A stretch of 64,000 bases of DNA, from positions 4,215,388 through 4,279,387 of the forward strand of contig NZ_CM002285.1 of the NCBI RefSeq assembly GCF_000497445.1. The letters are read 5' to 3'. Under the pieces are notes generated by a model. The model had not been told where the DNA came from and ran no database searches. It saw only the letters and a program-made list of their open reading frames with translations. This DNA comes from Streptomyces roseochromogenus subsp. oscitans DS 12.976. Lineage in GTDB: Bacteria > Actinomycetota > Actinomycetes > Streptomycetales > Streptomycetaceae. Shown here piece after piece: positions 8,609-17,684 of the stretch. The translations under genes and the position numbers were made by a program. How positions within the stretch are numbered: the first letter of the stretch is position 1; every line of letters starts with the position of its first letter.

Positions 8609-11600
8609 CCAAGTACGAGACCGGCAATCTGGTGGCCGCCCGCGGGCGTGACTGGGTCGTGGAGAAGGTCACCGAGGATTTTCTGGTGGCACGCCCATTG
8701 GGCGGTGACGCGGCATTCACCACCGGGCTCTTCGTCGACGAAGTAACGGATTCGTCCTTTCCCAGGCCCAGCACCGCCCCCGACGAGGTGGGTGACTTCA
8801 GCAGCGCGGGGCTTCTTCGAACGGCGCTGCAGATCGGGTTCCGGGACAGCGCGGGCCCCTTCCGATCCCTCGCCCAGTTGAACTTCGAGCCTCGCCGCTA
8901 CCAGCTGGTACCGCTGATGATGTCGATGAGCATGGATGTGACGCGTCTGCTCATCGCCGACGATGTCGGCATCGGCAAGACTGTGGAATCAGGGCTCATC
9001 GCAAAAGAGCTGGTGGCTCAGGGGCAGGTTGACCGATTCAGTGTGCTGTGCCCCCCAGCGCTGGCCCGGCAGTGGCAGGACGAGCTGCGGGACAAGTTCG
9101 GCATCGAAGCCGCGCTGGTCCTGCCCAGCACCGTCAAGAAGCTGGAGCGCGACCTCATGGGCGCCGAAAGCCTCTTCTCTCGGCACCGGTTCACCATCGT
9201 GTCGACGGACTTCATCAAGCGGGAGGACCGCCGCAGCCAGTTCCTGCGCAGCGCACCGGAACTCGTCATCGTCGACGAAGCTCACACCTGTGTACCGGAC
9301 GCCGCCGACCGGGCAGGCAAACACCGCCAGCTGCGTTACGAACTCCTCACCGAGCTTTCCACGTCACCACAGCGCCACGTCATTCTGGTCACCGCCACAC
9401 CCCACAGCGGCAAGGAGGAGACCTTCCGCTGCCTCATCGGCTTGCTCGACCCTCAGTTCGCCCCGGATTCCGGCTCGTTCGACCCATCCCAGTCAGAAGA
9501 CAGGATGCGCCTGGCCAAGTTCTTCGTGCAGCGACGCCGCCGCGACATCAAGCACTACCTGCAGGAGGAGACCCACTTCCCGGACACGCGGTTCCTGCGG
9601 GATGTGCCCTTCCGGATGCACGACGAGTACGCGGATCTCCTGGAGGACGTACTGGCGTACGCGCGGGAGACCGTTCGTACGAGCAGCGGTGCGACCCGCG
9701 ACCGCATCCGCTGGTGGTCAGCCCTCGCCCTGTTGCGCTCCCTCGCTTCCTCGCCCCTGGCCGCCGCCGCCACATTGGAGACCAGGGCCGCCGTCGAGGC
9801 TCTGACCGACGCGGAAGCAGAACGGCTCGGCCGGGCCTCTGTCCTGGACGGCACCGAGGACGACACCGACGAAGGCGCCGACGCCGCGCCCGCCGGTGAT
9901 GCCACTGAGGCACTGATCCCTCTCAAGGGCGTGGAAGGAGCCGAGGAGAGCGAACTGAGTGAGCGGGACAAGGCCCGGATCCTGGAGGAGCGGAAAAGGC
10001 TCCGGCGATTCGCCGAACGCGCCCGGCAGCTGGCCGGCCCAGAGCACGACCGGAAGCTCCTTCAGGTGGGCAAGGAAGTCAAGCAGCTGATCACGGCCGG
10101 CTACAACCCGATCGTCTTCTGCCGGTACATCCCCACGGCCCAGTACGTTGCGGATTACCTGAAGTCCATCCTCGGCAAGATTACAGTCGAGCACGTCACC
10201 GGGCTGTTGCCCCCGAAGGAGCGCGAGGACCGCATCGCGACGCTCACTCAGGGCCCTGCCGCTCGCAGGGTCCTGGTCGCCACCGACTGCCTGTCGGAGG
10301 GCGTCAACCTGCAGCACGGCTTCCAAGCTGTCGTCCACTACGACCTTCCGTGGAACCCGACGCGTCTCGAGCAGCGCGAAGGACGTGTCGACCGTTTCGG
10401 CCAGCGTTCGACGTACGTGCGAGCCGTGACCTTGTACGGCGAGGACAACGGCATCGATGGTGTGGTCCTCGAAGTCCTGCTGCGCAAACACCGTGCCATC
10501 CAGAAGGCAACCGGCGTCGCGGTACCGGTCCCCGAGGCCGCCGACAGCCTGGTACAGGCACTCGTGCAGGGCGTACTGCTGCGCGGCCGCGAAGAACGGC
10601 AGCTGACCCTCGACGTGGAGGCCGAGGAGGCAGCCGAGGCACTTGAACGGCAGTGGCGCGACGCGGCTGAGCGTGAGTCCAAGGCACAGACCCGCTACGC
10701 ACAACGAACCATCCACACCGACGAGATGCAGCAGGAGATCGACGCCCTCCGGCAGGCCATCGGAAACCGGGACGACGTCATCCGGTTCGTCCGCGCCAGC
10801 CTCACCAAGCTGGGCGCCACCCTGCATCCCGCTCCCTCCCGGGAAGAAGCCTCAGCCTCCGCCCGCCGCAAGCCTGCCGGTTCCGCCTCGACCGCCCAGA
10901 CGGCCCTGACGGAACCAGTAGAGGAAGCAAAGGACTTCACCGCCGACCTCACCGGGCTGCCCCCCGGACTGCTGCGTGACCTGCAGCTCGACGGCGCGGC
11001 CCGGACCCCAGAGCTCACCTTCCGCGCAGAAGGTGCTGAACGGATCGGCGAAGCTACCCTCACCAGATCAGACCCCCGTGTGGTCGCCCTGGCCCAGTGG
11101 GTGCTCGACACCTCCCTCGACGGATCGATCGCCGGCGGGCGACGCCTGGCCCGGCGCTGCGGCGTCATCAGGACGACCGCAGTGGACTCCCGCACCACGC
11201 TCCTGCTGATCCGCCTCCGCCATCACCTGACCCTGCCAGGGCGCGGCACCACACCCACCGTGGCCGAGGAGGCCCGCGTCCTCGCTTACCGGGGCAGTGC
11301 GAGCGCACCCGAGTGGCTCACCCCGCCGGAAATGACCCAGCTCCTGGACGCCGAACCCACGGCCAACGCCATGGAAGAACACGTACGCCAGTACGCAGAC
11401 CGGGCCGTACGCGATCTCGACCGAATCCAGCCGGAGTTGGACCGCCACGGAGAGGCAGCAGCGTCCGAGCTCCTCGCAGCGCACCGCCGCGTCCGCCGCT
11501 CGGCCTCCGCCGCCCGGCGCGGACTGCAGGTGACGTTCCAGCCCTCGGCCGATGTCCTCGGTGTGTACGTGTACGTTCCTGACACCGCAGCAACCAACCG

Positions 11601-11628
11601 GACCACCACACCCGGAGGCACCGCGTGA
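8605..11628 (+). CDS. SNF2/RapA-type helicase (DISARM DrmD-like)
   Basis: This 1007-residue protein starts at a GTG overlapping the preceding stop by 4 bases, so it is coupled to the DUF1998 helicase. Superfamily 2 motifs are complete: DDVGIGKTVESG (about 120), VDEAHTC (about 223), VTATPHSGKEE (about 264), and, in the second lobe, ATDCLSEGVNLQ (about 560) and QREGRVDRFGQ (about 590). The arrangement and the spelling of motifs Ia-VI are those of the RapA-like branch of Snf2 proteins that includes DrmD, the SNF2 helicase of class 1 DISARM. An acidic/charged linker around residues 405-445 separates the lobes, and a roughly 400-residue C-terminal extension is unassigned. It likely translocates on DNA as part of a complex with its two neighbours. 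Confidence 0.88.
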   Translation: MTKYETGNLVAARGRDWVVEKVTEDFLVARPLGGDAAFTTGLFVDEVTDSSFPRPSTAPDEVGDFSSAGLLRTALQIGFRDSAGPFRSLAQLNFEPRRYQLVPLMMSMSMDVTRLLIADDVGIGKTVESGLIAKELVAQGQVDRFSVLCPPALARQWQDELRDKFGIEAALVLPSTVKKLERDLMGAESLFSRHRFTIVSTDFIKREDRRSQFLRSAPELVIVDEAHTCVPDAADRAGKHRQLRYELLTELSTSPQRHVILVTATPHSGKEETFRCLIGLLDPQFAPDSGSFDPSQSEDRMRLAKFFVQRRRRDIKHYLQEETHFPDTRFLRDVPFRMHDEYADLLEDVLAYARETVRTSSGATRDRIRWWSALALLRSLASSPLAAAATLETRAAVEALTDAEAERLGRASVLDGTEDDTDEGADAAPAGDATEALIPLKGVEGAEESELSERDKARILEERKRLRRFAERARQLAGPEHDRKLLQVGKEVKQLITAGYNPIVFCRYIPTAQYVADYLKSILGKITVEHVTGLLPPKEREDRIATLTQGPAARRVLVATDCLSEGVNLQHGFQAVVHYDLPWNPTRLEQREGRVDRFGQRSTYVRAVTLYGEDNGIDGVVLEVLLRKHRAIQKATGVAVPVPEAADSLVQALVQGVLLRGREERQLTLDVEAEEAAEALERQWRDAAERESKAQTRYAQRTIHTDEMQQEIDALRQAIGNRDDVIRFVRASLTKLGATLHPAPSREEASASARRKPAGSASTAQTALTEPVEEAKDFTADLTGLPPGLLRDLQLDGAARTPELTFRAEGAERIGEATLTRSDPRVVALAQWVLDTSLDGSIAGGRRLARRCGVIRTTAVDSRTTLLLIRLRHHLTLPGRGTTPTVAEEARVLAYRGSASAPEWLTPPEMTQLLDAEPTANAMEEHVRQYADRAVRDLDRIQPELDRHGEAAASELLAAHRRVRRSASAARRGLQVTFQPSADVLGVYVYVPDTAATNRTTTPGGTA

Positions 11629-14600
11629 GCCCGACTGCCGTCCCTCTCGCGAGCGACGGATTCACTGCTGTAAGTATCGAGGGCAGCGTGCTCTCCCCCG
11701 AGATCCTGGCGCGTATCTCCGCAGGAGACCGCACTCTGCCCGGGATGACGCCGGGCGAGTACAGCCTGCCAGTCGGGCGGCTAGGCGACGCCGTGAGCCG
11801 GTCGTGGGCGTATCTGCAAGGCGTGTACCAGTCCTACCGTGACCAACTGAAGCAGCTGCCGGCGGCCGACCTCGGCACCACCCTGACCCGGCGGAAGTGG
11901 CTGCTCCCCCTCTTCGCCGAACTCGGCTACGGCCAACTGCCAACGACACGGCGAGGAGTCACAGCTGGCGGACGGTCCTTCCCCATCAGCCATCTCCACC
12001 GCGAGCACTTCCCCGTCCACCTTCTGTCCTGGCACACCGAACTGGACCGCCGCCCCGCCAAGGGACGCGTCCCCCAAGCTATGCTTCAGGACTGCCTCAA
12101 CACCGGCGGGTCGCTGTTGTGGGGAGTGCTCTCCAACGGCCGGGTGCTGCGACTGGTGCGGGACTCCACCTCCCTTGTCGGCTCCGCATATATCGAGTTT
12201 GACCTCGAATCGATCTTCGACGGGGACCTGTACGCGGACTTCTACCTGCTGTACGCCCTGCTCCACGCCTCCCGCATCAACCTGCTGCCCCGAGAGGACG
12301 ACGCATCCGGCGAGCCCACCACCGCTGACTGCTGGCTCGAACGCTGGCGGGAGGAAGCCCTGGAAAGCGGCTCGCGCTTCCTGCAGGGCCTGAGTACCGG
12401 GCTGCGTCTCGCGCTGGAGGAGCTGGGCTCCGGCTTCCTCGCCCACCCCGCTAACGAACAGCTGGGCAAGGGGCTCAGGAGCGGCGACCTCCCCAAGGAC
12501 CGCCTCAATGCCGCCCTGCTGCGGCTTGTCTACCGACTGATCTTCCTGTTCGTCGCCGAGGACCGGCAGGCCCTGTTCGGCAAGGACTGCGATCCACAGG
12601 CCCGGGACCGCTACGAGGCGTACTTCTCCAGCAGTCGGCTGCGCCGCCTCGCGCTGACGATGAAGGGCGACCGTCGGGACGATCTGTGGCAAGCCCTGGT
12701 CATGGTGCTGAACGCCCTGGGTAAAGAGGGCGGGGATCCTCGACTCGCCCTGCCAGGACTCGGCGGCGTCTACGATCCTGGTGCCCAGGACCACCTCCTC
12801 GATGACGTCACCTTGGCCTCCCTCCGACTGCCAAACGACCGTCTCCTCGCTGCGGTGCGCCACCTCTCCCGGGTCCGCAGCGACGACGGCAGCCGCTGGC
12901 TTCCCGTCGACTACCGCCACCTCGGCGCGGAGGAGCTGGGCGGGGTGTATGAGGGACTGCTCGAACTGGTCCCGGACCCCGATCCGGACCGCAAGACCTA
13001 CCGCCTGCGCAACTCCGCCGGGCATTCCCGCAAAGCTTCGGGCTCGTACTACACGCCTACGGCACTTGTGGACACCCTGCTCGAATCCGCCCTGGATCCC
13101 GTCCTGGAGGAAGCGGCGAAGTCGACCAACCCCGTGGACGCCCTGCTGCGGGTGACCGTGTGCGACCCGGCGTGCGGATCTGGACACTTCCTGGTCGCCG
13201 CCGCCCGCCGCATCGCCAAACGCATCGCCGTCGTACACACCCAGGAAACCGAGCCACCTGTGGATGCCGTGCAGCGCTGGCTGCCCGATGTCGTGGCACG
13301 CTGCATCCACGGCGTGGACCTTGACCCGATGGCTGTCGACCTCGCCAAGTTCGCCCTCTGGATGCAGGCCCTCGAACCGGGCAAGCCCCGCCCGATGTCC
13401 TTCCTCGACGCCCACATCCGTCAGGGCAACGCCCTGCTCGGTACCACGCCGCGCCTGCTGGAGCAGGGCATCCCCGACGTGGCGTACCAGGCCCTCGAAG
13501 GCGACGATGCCAAGCAGGTAGCCCGACTCCGCAAGCGCAACCGGGAGGAGCGCGACGCAGGACAGGACGCACTGTTCTCCACCGGCGGCGTCACCGTGGC
13601 CACGGGCAACGCCCACCACGCCCACGTCATCGCGGACATCCACAGCAAGCCCGGCCGCGAGCTCGTCGACATCCACCGGCAGATCGACAAGTACCGCTCG
13701 TGGCAGTCGTCCCCGGAGAAAGTCAAGGACCGCCGTATCGCGGACGCCTGGTGCGCCGCCTTCGTGTGGCCCACCTATGTCGGCGGACCGGAGGGAATCG
13801 CCGCGGACGCCTGGCGCCGCCTAGTCGAGAACGGCAGCGCGGGTGCGGTGACCGACCAGACGGTGGACCAACTCGCCCATGAATACGGGTTCTTTCACTG
13901 GCATCTGGAGTTCCCGCACATCTTCAACAGCTCGGACGACGAAGCACCCGGCTACGACCCGGACCTGGGATGGAACGGCGGCTTCTCGTGCGTCCTGGGC
14001 AACCCCCCCTGGGATCGGGTGAAGCTCCAGGACAAGGAGTTCTTCGCCGCACGCGTTCCGGAGATCGCGGACGCTTCCAACAAGTCGGCTCGCGACCGCG
14101 CGATCGCCAAGCTCGCCGCTTCGCCAGAGCAGCGCTTCCACTACGACGCTTACCTCGCCGCGCGCCGGCGCTCTGAGGGCACTCTCCACTTCCTGCGTGA
14201 CTCGGGACGGTTCCCTTTCACGGGACAGGGCGACGTCAACACGTACTCGGTGTTTGCCGAAACCGCCCGGCAGTTCATCGCGGGGCGCGGTCGTTTGGGC
14301 ATCATCGTGCCGACTGGGATCGCCGTGGACTCCACCACGGCGCCCTTCTTCCGAGACATCCTGCAACAGCGGCGCCTCGAATCTCTGCTGGATTTCGTCA
14401 CCAATCCGCGAATCTGGACAGATGTGGGCAACCGCCGCTATCGATTCTCGCTCCTGACAGTTACGGGCCGAGACAGCGAAATCACGCAGGCCGAGTCCTG
14501 GACCCTGGGCAAACACCCGGACGAACTGCCTCCGCGCGGCGAGCGCATCAAGGTCGATCCGAAGGACCTGCTGCTGGTGAACCCCAACACCGGCACCATG

Positions 14601-15683
14601 CCCATGTTCCGCACCCAGCAGGACGCCGACATCACACTCGGGATCTACCACCGCGTACCGGTGCTCTGGGACGAGAACAATGACGCCCCTGACGTCAATC
14701 TCTGGGGCATCTCCTTCATGCGAATGTTCGACATGGCCAATGACTCCGACCTGTTCTGGGAGCAGCCAGAACTGGAGGCAGGCGGGCTGCACCTGGAGGG
14801 GAATGTCTTCACCGACGGCACTCACCGGCTGCTGCCGCTGTACGAGGCAAAGTTCGTCCACCACTACGACCACCGGTTGTCCTGCTACAGCAAGCGGCCC
14901 GAGGGCAGCCAGGACACGGAGCTGCCGCGACTGACGCTGGAGGAGAAGAACGACCCGGGGCGGGGACCCATTCCGCGGTACTGGATGTCCGAGTGCGATG
15001 TGGACTACCGCTTGGGCGGGCGGTGGGACAAGGGCTGGCTACTGGGGTGGCGTGACGTGACTCGGTCCACGGACGAGCGGACACTCGTTGCTGACGTGGT
15101 GCCTCGTATTGCCACGAACAACAAGTTCCTCCTTGCCTTCACCCAACACGGAAGCCCGTCAGCGCTGCTTGCATGCATGTCATCGTTTGCTATGGACTTC
15201 CTCGTCAGACAGAAGATGAGTGGCGTCTCTCTCAACTACTTCATCCTCAAACAGATCGCGCTTCCCCGCCCTAGCGCTTTCGAGCAGCTCGCATGGGCAC
15301 CAGAGCAAATGGATGTCGACTGGTTCGCCGCTCGGGTCCTGGAACTCACCTACACGGCGCACGACCTCGCCCCCTTCGCCCGCGACCTCAACGACGAAGG
15401 CCCCCCTTTCCGCTGGGACGAAGCCCGCCGGGCCCAGATCCGCGCCGAGCTCGACGCCGCCGTGTTCCACCTCTACGACCTAACCGAGGCCCAGGTCGAC
15501 CATGTGATGGAGACGTTCCCCATCGTGCGTGGCAAGGACATGGCGGCCCACGGCGAGTACCGCACGAAGCGCCTGATCATCGAGGCTTACACGGCGATGG
15601 ACAAGGCTGCCCAAGCGGGCGACGCCTACGTCTCGCCGCTCAACCCACCTCCGGGACAAGGGCCAAGGCATGTGCCGGAGTAG
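11625..15683 (+). CDS. PglX/DrmMI-like N6-adenine DNA methyltransferase
   Basis: This 1352-residue protein starts at a GTG overlapping the SNF2 stop by 4 bases. It has a long N-terminal region of the type IIG/Eco57I kind (EYSLPVGRLGDAVSRSWAYL onward), SAM-binding motif I DPACGSGHF (about residue 515), and the amino-methyltransferase motif NPPW (about 793), diagnostic of N6-adenine methylation. The C-terminal third would hold the target-recognition part. No nuclease motif is obvious, so this is more like PglX or DrmMI than a restriction-methylation fusion. With the two upstream genes it forms a helicase-helicase-methylase unit; modification of host DNA to mark self is the expected role, by analogy with DISARM and BREX. 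PglZ and other BREX genes are absent. Confidence 0.88.
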   Translation: MSPTAVPLASDGFTAVSIEGSVLSPEILARISAGDRTLPGMTPGEYSLPVGRLGDAVSRSWAYLQGVYQSYRDQLKQLPAADLGTTLTRRKWLLPLFAELGYGQLPTTRRGVTAGGRSFPISHLHREHFPVHLLSWHTELDRRPAKGRVPQAMLQDCLNTGGSLLWGVLSNGRVLRLVRDSTSLVGSAYIEFDLESIFDGDLYADFYLLYALLHASRINLLPREDDASGEPTTADCWLERWREEALESGSRFLQGLSTGLRLALEELGSGFLAHPANEQLGKGLRSGDLPKDRLNAALLRLVYRLIFLFVAEDRQALFGKDCDPQARDRYEAYFSSSRLRRLALTMKGDRRDDLWQALVMVLNALGKEGGDPRLALPGLGGVYDPGAQDHLLDDVTLASLRLPNDRLLAAVRHLSRVRSDDGSRWLPVDYRHLGAEELGGVYEGLLELVPDPDPDRKTYRLRNSAGHSRKASGSYYTPTALVDTLLESALDPVLEEAAKSTNPVDALLRVTVCDPACGSGHFLVAAARRIAKRIAVVHTQETEPPVDAVQRWLPDVVARCIHGVDLDPMAVDLAKFALWMQALEPGKPRPMSFLDAHIRQGNALLGTTPRLLEQGIPDVAYQALEGDDAKQVARLRKRNREERDAGQDALFSTGGVTVATGNAHHAHVIADIHSKPGRELVDIHRQIDKYRSWQSSPEKVKDRRIADAWCAAFVWPTYVGGPEGIAADAWRRLVENGSAGAVTDQTVDQLAHEYGFFHWHLEFPHIFNSSDDEAPGYDPDLGWNGGFSCVLGNPPWDRVKLQDKEFFAARVPEIADASNKSARDRAIAKLAASPEQRFHYDAYLAARRRSEGTLHFLRDSGRFPFTGQGDVNTYSVFAETARQFIAGRGRLGIIVPTGIAVDSTTAPFFRDILQQRRLESLLDFVTNPRIWTDVGNRRYRFSLLTVTGRDSEITQAESWTLGKHPDELPPRGERIKVDPKDLLLVNPNTGTMPMFRTQQDADITLGIYHRVPVLWDENNDAPDVNLWGISFMRMFDMANDSDLFWEQPELEAGGLHLEGNVFTDGTHRLLPLYEAKFVHHYDHRLSCYSKRPEGSQDTELPRLTLEEKNDPGRGPIPRYWMSECDVDYRLGGRWDKGWLLGWRDVTRSTDERTLVADVVPRIATNNKFLLAFTQHGSPSALLACMSSFAMDFLVRQKMSGVSLNYFILKQIALPRPSAFEQLAWAPEQMDVDWFAARVLELTYTAHDLAPFARDLNDEGPPFRWDEARRAQIRAELDAAVFHLYDLTEAQVDHVMETFPIVRGKDMAAHGEYRTKRLIIEAYTAMDKAAQAGDAYVSPLNPPPGQGPRHVPE

Positions 15684-15767
15684 CCAGTTCTCCGTGCGAC
15701 GAGGGCGCGGCAAGCTCGACACTTTAGGATCTGAAACGGCGTGACTACGCATCAGCGAGGGGACAAG

Positions 15768-17621
15768 GTGAGCGGCGTGGGTGACGGGGTAACGGCGCAC
15801 GAAGCGGCAGCCGTACTCAAGAAGGTGCTCGACGACCGCACCGACCTCGACCGTGATGAATACGGGGACAACAAGCGCCTGCTCTTCGCCCTCCAGCTGC
15901 ACCAGGGAATCGACGACATCCATGCGGTGGCCGTCGATTCCCTGACCGACGGGGGCCAGGACCACGGCTGCGACCTGGTCTACATCGACCCCGACTCCGA
16001 GAAGCTCATCATCGCCCAGGGGTTCGAGTCTCCCAAGTCATCCCTGGCAGAGCCCAAAGTTTGGAAAGCCACCGCCCTCAACGAGAGCGTCGCCTGGCTG
16101 CTGAGCGGGAAACCGGAGGACCTGCCCGCACGGCTGAAGCCCGCCGGCGAGGCCGTCCGCCAGGCCCTCCAGGACGGACGCATCAAGGAGGCGCAGTTCT
16201 GGTTCGTCCATAATCAACTCGAGACCGCCAACGCACGGGCCGAGCTCGACGCGACCGTTCGCATGGCGACGCGGGTGCTTCAGCAAGCGTATCCGGACTC
16301 CGCTCCGGAGCGCGTCATCGGTCTCGAGGTAGGTGTGCCCACCCTGTACCGCTGGTACAAGGGGTCGCGGAGTCCCATTCTGGTCACCGATGAGATCACT
16401 CTCACCGTGGATGACTGCTTCGAACTGTCAAGCGGTAAGTGGAGTGCCGTGTGCACCGCCGTGGACACCGCCTGGCTTCAGAACCTGTACTGGGAACACA
16501 ACGGCACCGAGGAGAACCGTCTGTTTTCCGCCAACGTCCGTGGCTTCGTCGGAGTCAAGGGCAAGAAGGGCGCTATCAACAGCGCGATCCGTAAAACCGT
16601 GCAGGAGCAGCCGGCAAATCTCTTCGTCCTGAACAACGGCGTTACGGCCCTCACTCAGGGAGTCGAGGTTGGTGAGCCCGGCCCCGACGGTCGGCGTGTC
16701 ATCACGTTGCAGGGTCTGTCGATCGTCAATGGTGCACAAACGACCGGGGCCGTGAGCGACGAAACCCTCCGCAGACAGACCGAGGCTGGCCAGCTGCTGA
16801 TCCGGTTCGTGGTGTGCGACGACCCTTCGCTCGTCAGCGAGGTGATCCGCACCACGAACCGTCAGCTCGCCACCCTGCCAGCGGACTTCCGCAGCAACGA
16901 CCGTACCCAGCTGCGGCTCATCAAGGAGTTCCAGCAGCTCGGCGACATCGCCTACGACGGGGGGCGCCGTACCGACCCCAGCGACATCGCGGTGGCACCA
17001 CCTGCGAACCGCGTCGTGGCGACGACGGCAGCCAAGGCTCTCGCAGCCTTCCACGGTGATCCCTACATCGCTCATAATGAGCCGGGCAGGATCTGGTCGG
17101 ACGACGGGCTCTACGCCAGCCTCTTTGGCGACCACACCACGGCTCGGCATGTGCTGTTCTGCTACGGGTTGCATCGCGCGGTGGAGCAGGCGAAGACCGA
17201 GTACGCCGTCAGATGCAGGAACGATCCGGACCTCAAAGGCAACCCACGCAAGGTGCACGACTTCCTCCAGCGCCGGGGCGCTGTTCCCGTGGTCGTCGAT
17301 GCCGTCGCCGCTTGCATGGACACCCTGCTCGGCCGCGGCACGCGTGACCCGTTCACGCTCGGGTTCTCCCGGCAGCCCACACTCCCCAAAGTGATCGAGC
17401 ACTGGCACCAAGTACTCAAACCCATAGTTCCCTTCCTCCCACACCTCGCACCCGCTCTCCAACGCGGGGGCTCGAAAGGTGCCGGCGAGCATGACCGGGC
17501 GAAGGCGGTTGAGGAGGCCCGCACGAATTTCGCCGGAATGGTCGAATCTTTGAGCGATCAGGACCACGTTAAGACGGTATTTGACATCTTCCGGCAGAAG
17601 CTTGGCGAAAGGGCTAACTAG
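15768..17621 (+). CDS. AIPR-family (abortive infection phage resistance) protein
   Basis: This 617-residue protein is taken from GTG 15768, which follows GCGAGGGG at good spacing; GTG 15741 is an in-frame alternative. The AIPR core is clear: RGFVGVKGKKGAINSAIR (about residue 258) and LFVLNNGVTAL (about 286), then IVNGAQTTGAV and TTNRQ. The N-terminal part resembles the restriction-like fold found in many AIPR proteins (GGQDHGCDLVYID...LIIAQGF), but where relatives usually show a Q-x-K at the end of that strand, this protein has QGF, so a catalytic lysine may be missing or displaced. It sits 84 bases after the methyltransferase, in the same direction, and may be a fourth component or a separate abortive-infection gene. 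Confidence 0.85.
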   Translation: MSGVGDGVTAHEAAAVLKKVLDDRTDLDRDEYGDNKRLLFALQLHQGIDDIHAVAVDSLTDGGQDHGCDLVYIDPDSEKLIIAQGFESPKSSLAEPKVWKATALNESVAWLLSGKPEDLPARLKPAGEAVRQALQDGRIKEAQFWFVHNQLETANARAELDATVRMATRVLQQAYPDSAPERVIGLEVGVPTLYRWYKGSRSPILVTDEITLTVDDCFELSSGKWSAVCTAVDTAWLQNLYWEHNGTEENRLFSANVRGFVGVKGKKGAINSAIRKTVQEQPANLFVLNNGVTALTQGVEVGEPGPDGRRVITLQGLSIVNGAQTTGAVSDETLRRQTEAGQLLIRFVVCDDPSLVSEVIRTTNRQLATLPADFRSNDRTQLRLIKEFQQLGDIAYDGGRRTDPSDIAVAPPANRVVATTAAKALAAFHGDPYIAHNEPGRIWSDDGLYASLFGDHTTARHVLFCYGLHRAVEQAKTEYAVRCRNDPDLKGNPRKVHDFLQRRGAVPVVVDAVAACMDTLLGRGTRDPFTLGFSRQPTLPKVIEHWHQVLKPIVPFLPHLAPALQRGGSKGAGEHDRAKAVEEARTNFAGMVESLSDQDHVKTVFDIFRQKLGERAN

Positions 17622-17684
17622 CCGCCATCACCACCCTTCTCCCTAACCAAGGCTCCGCCACTTAGAGGATCCAGAGACCATCGC

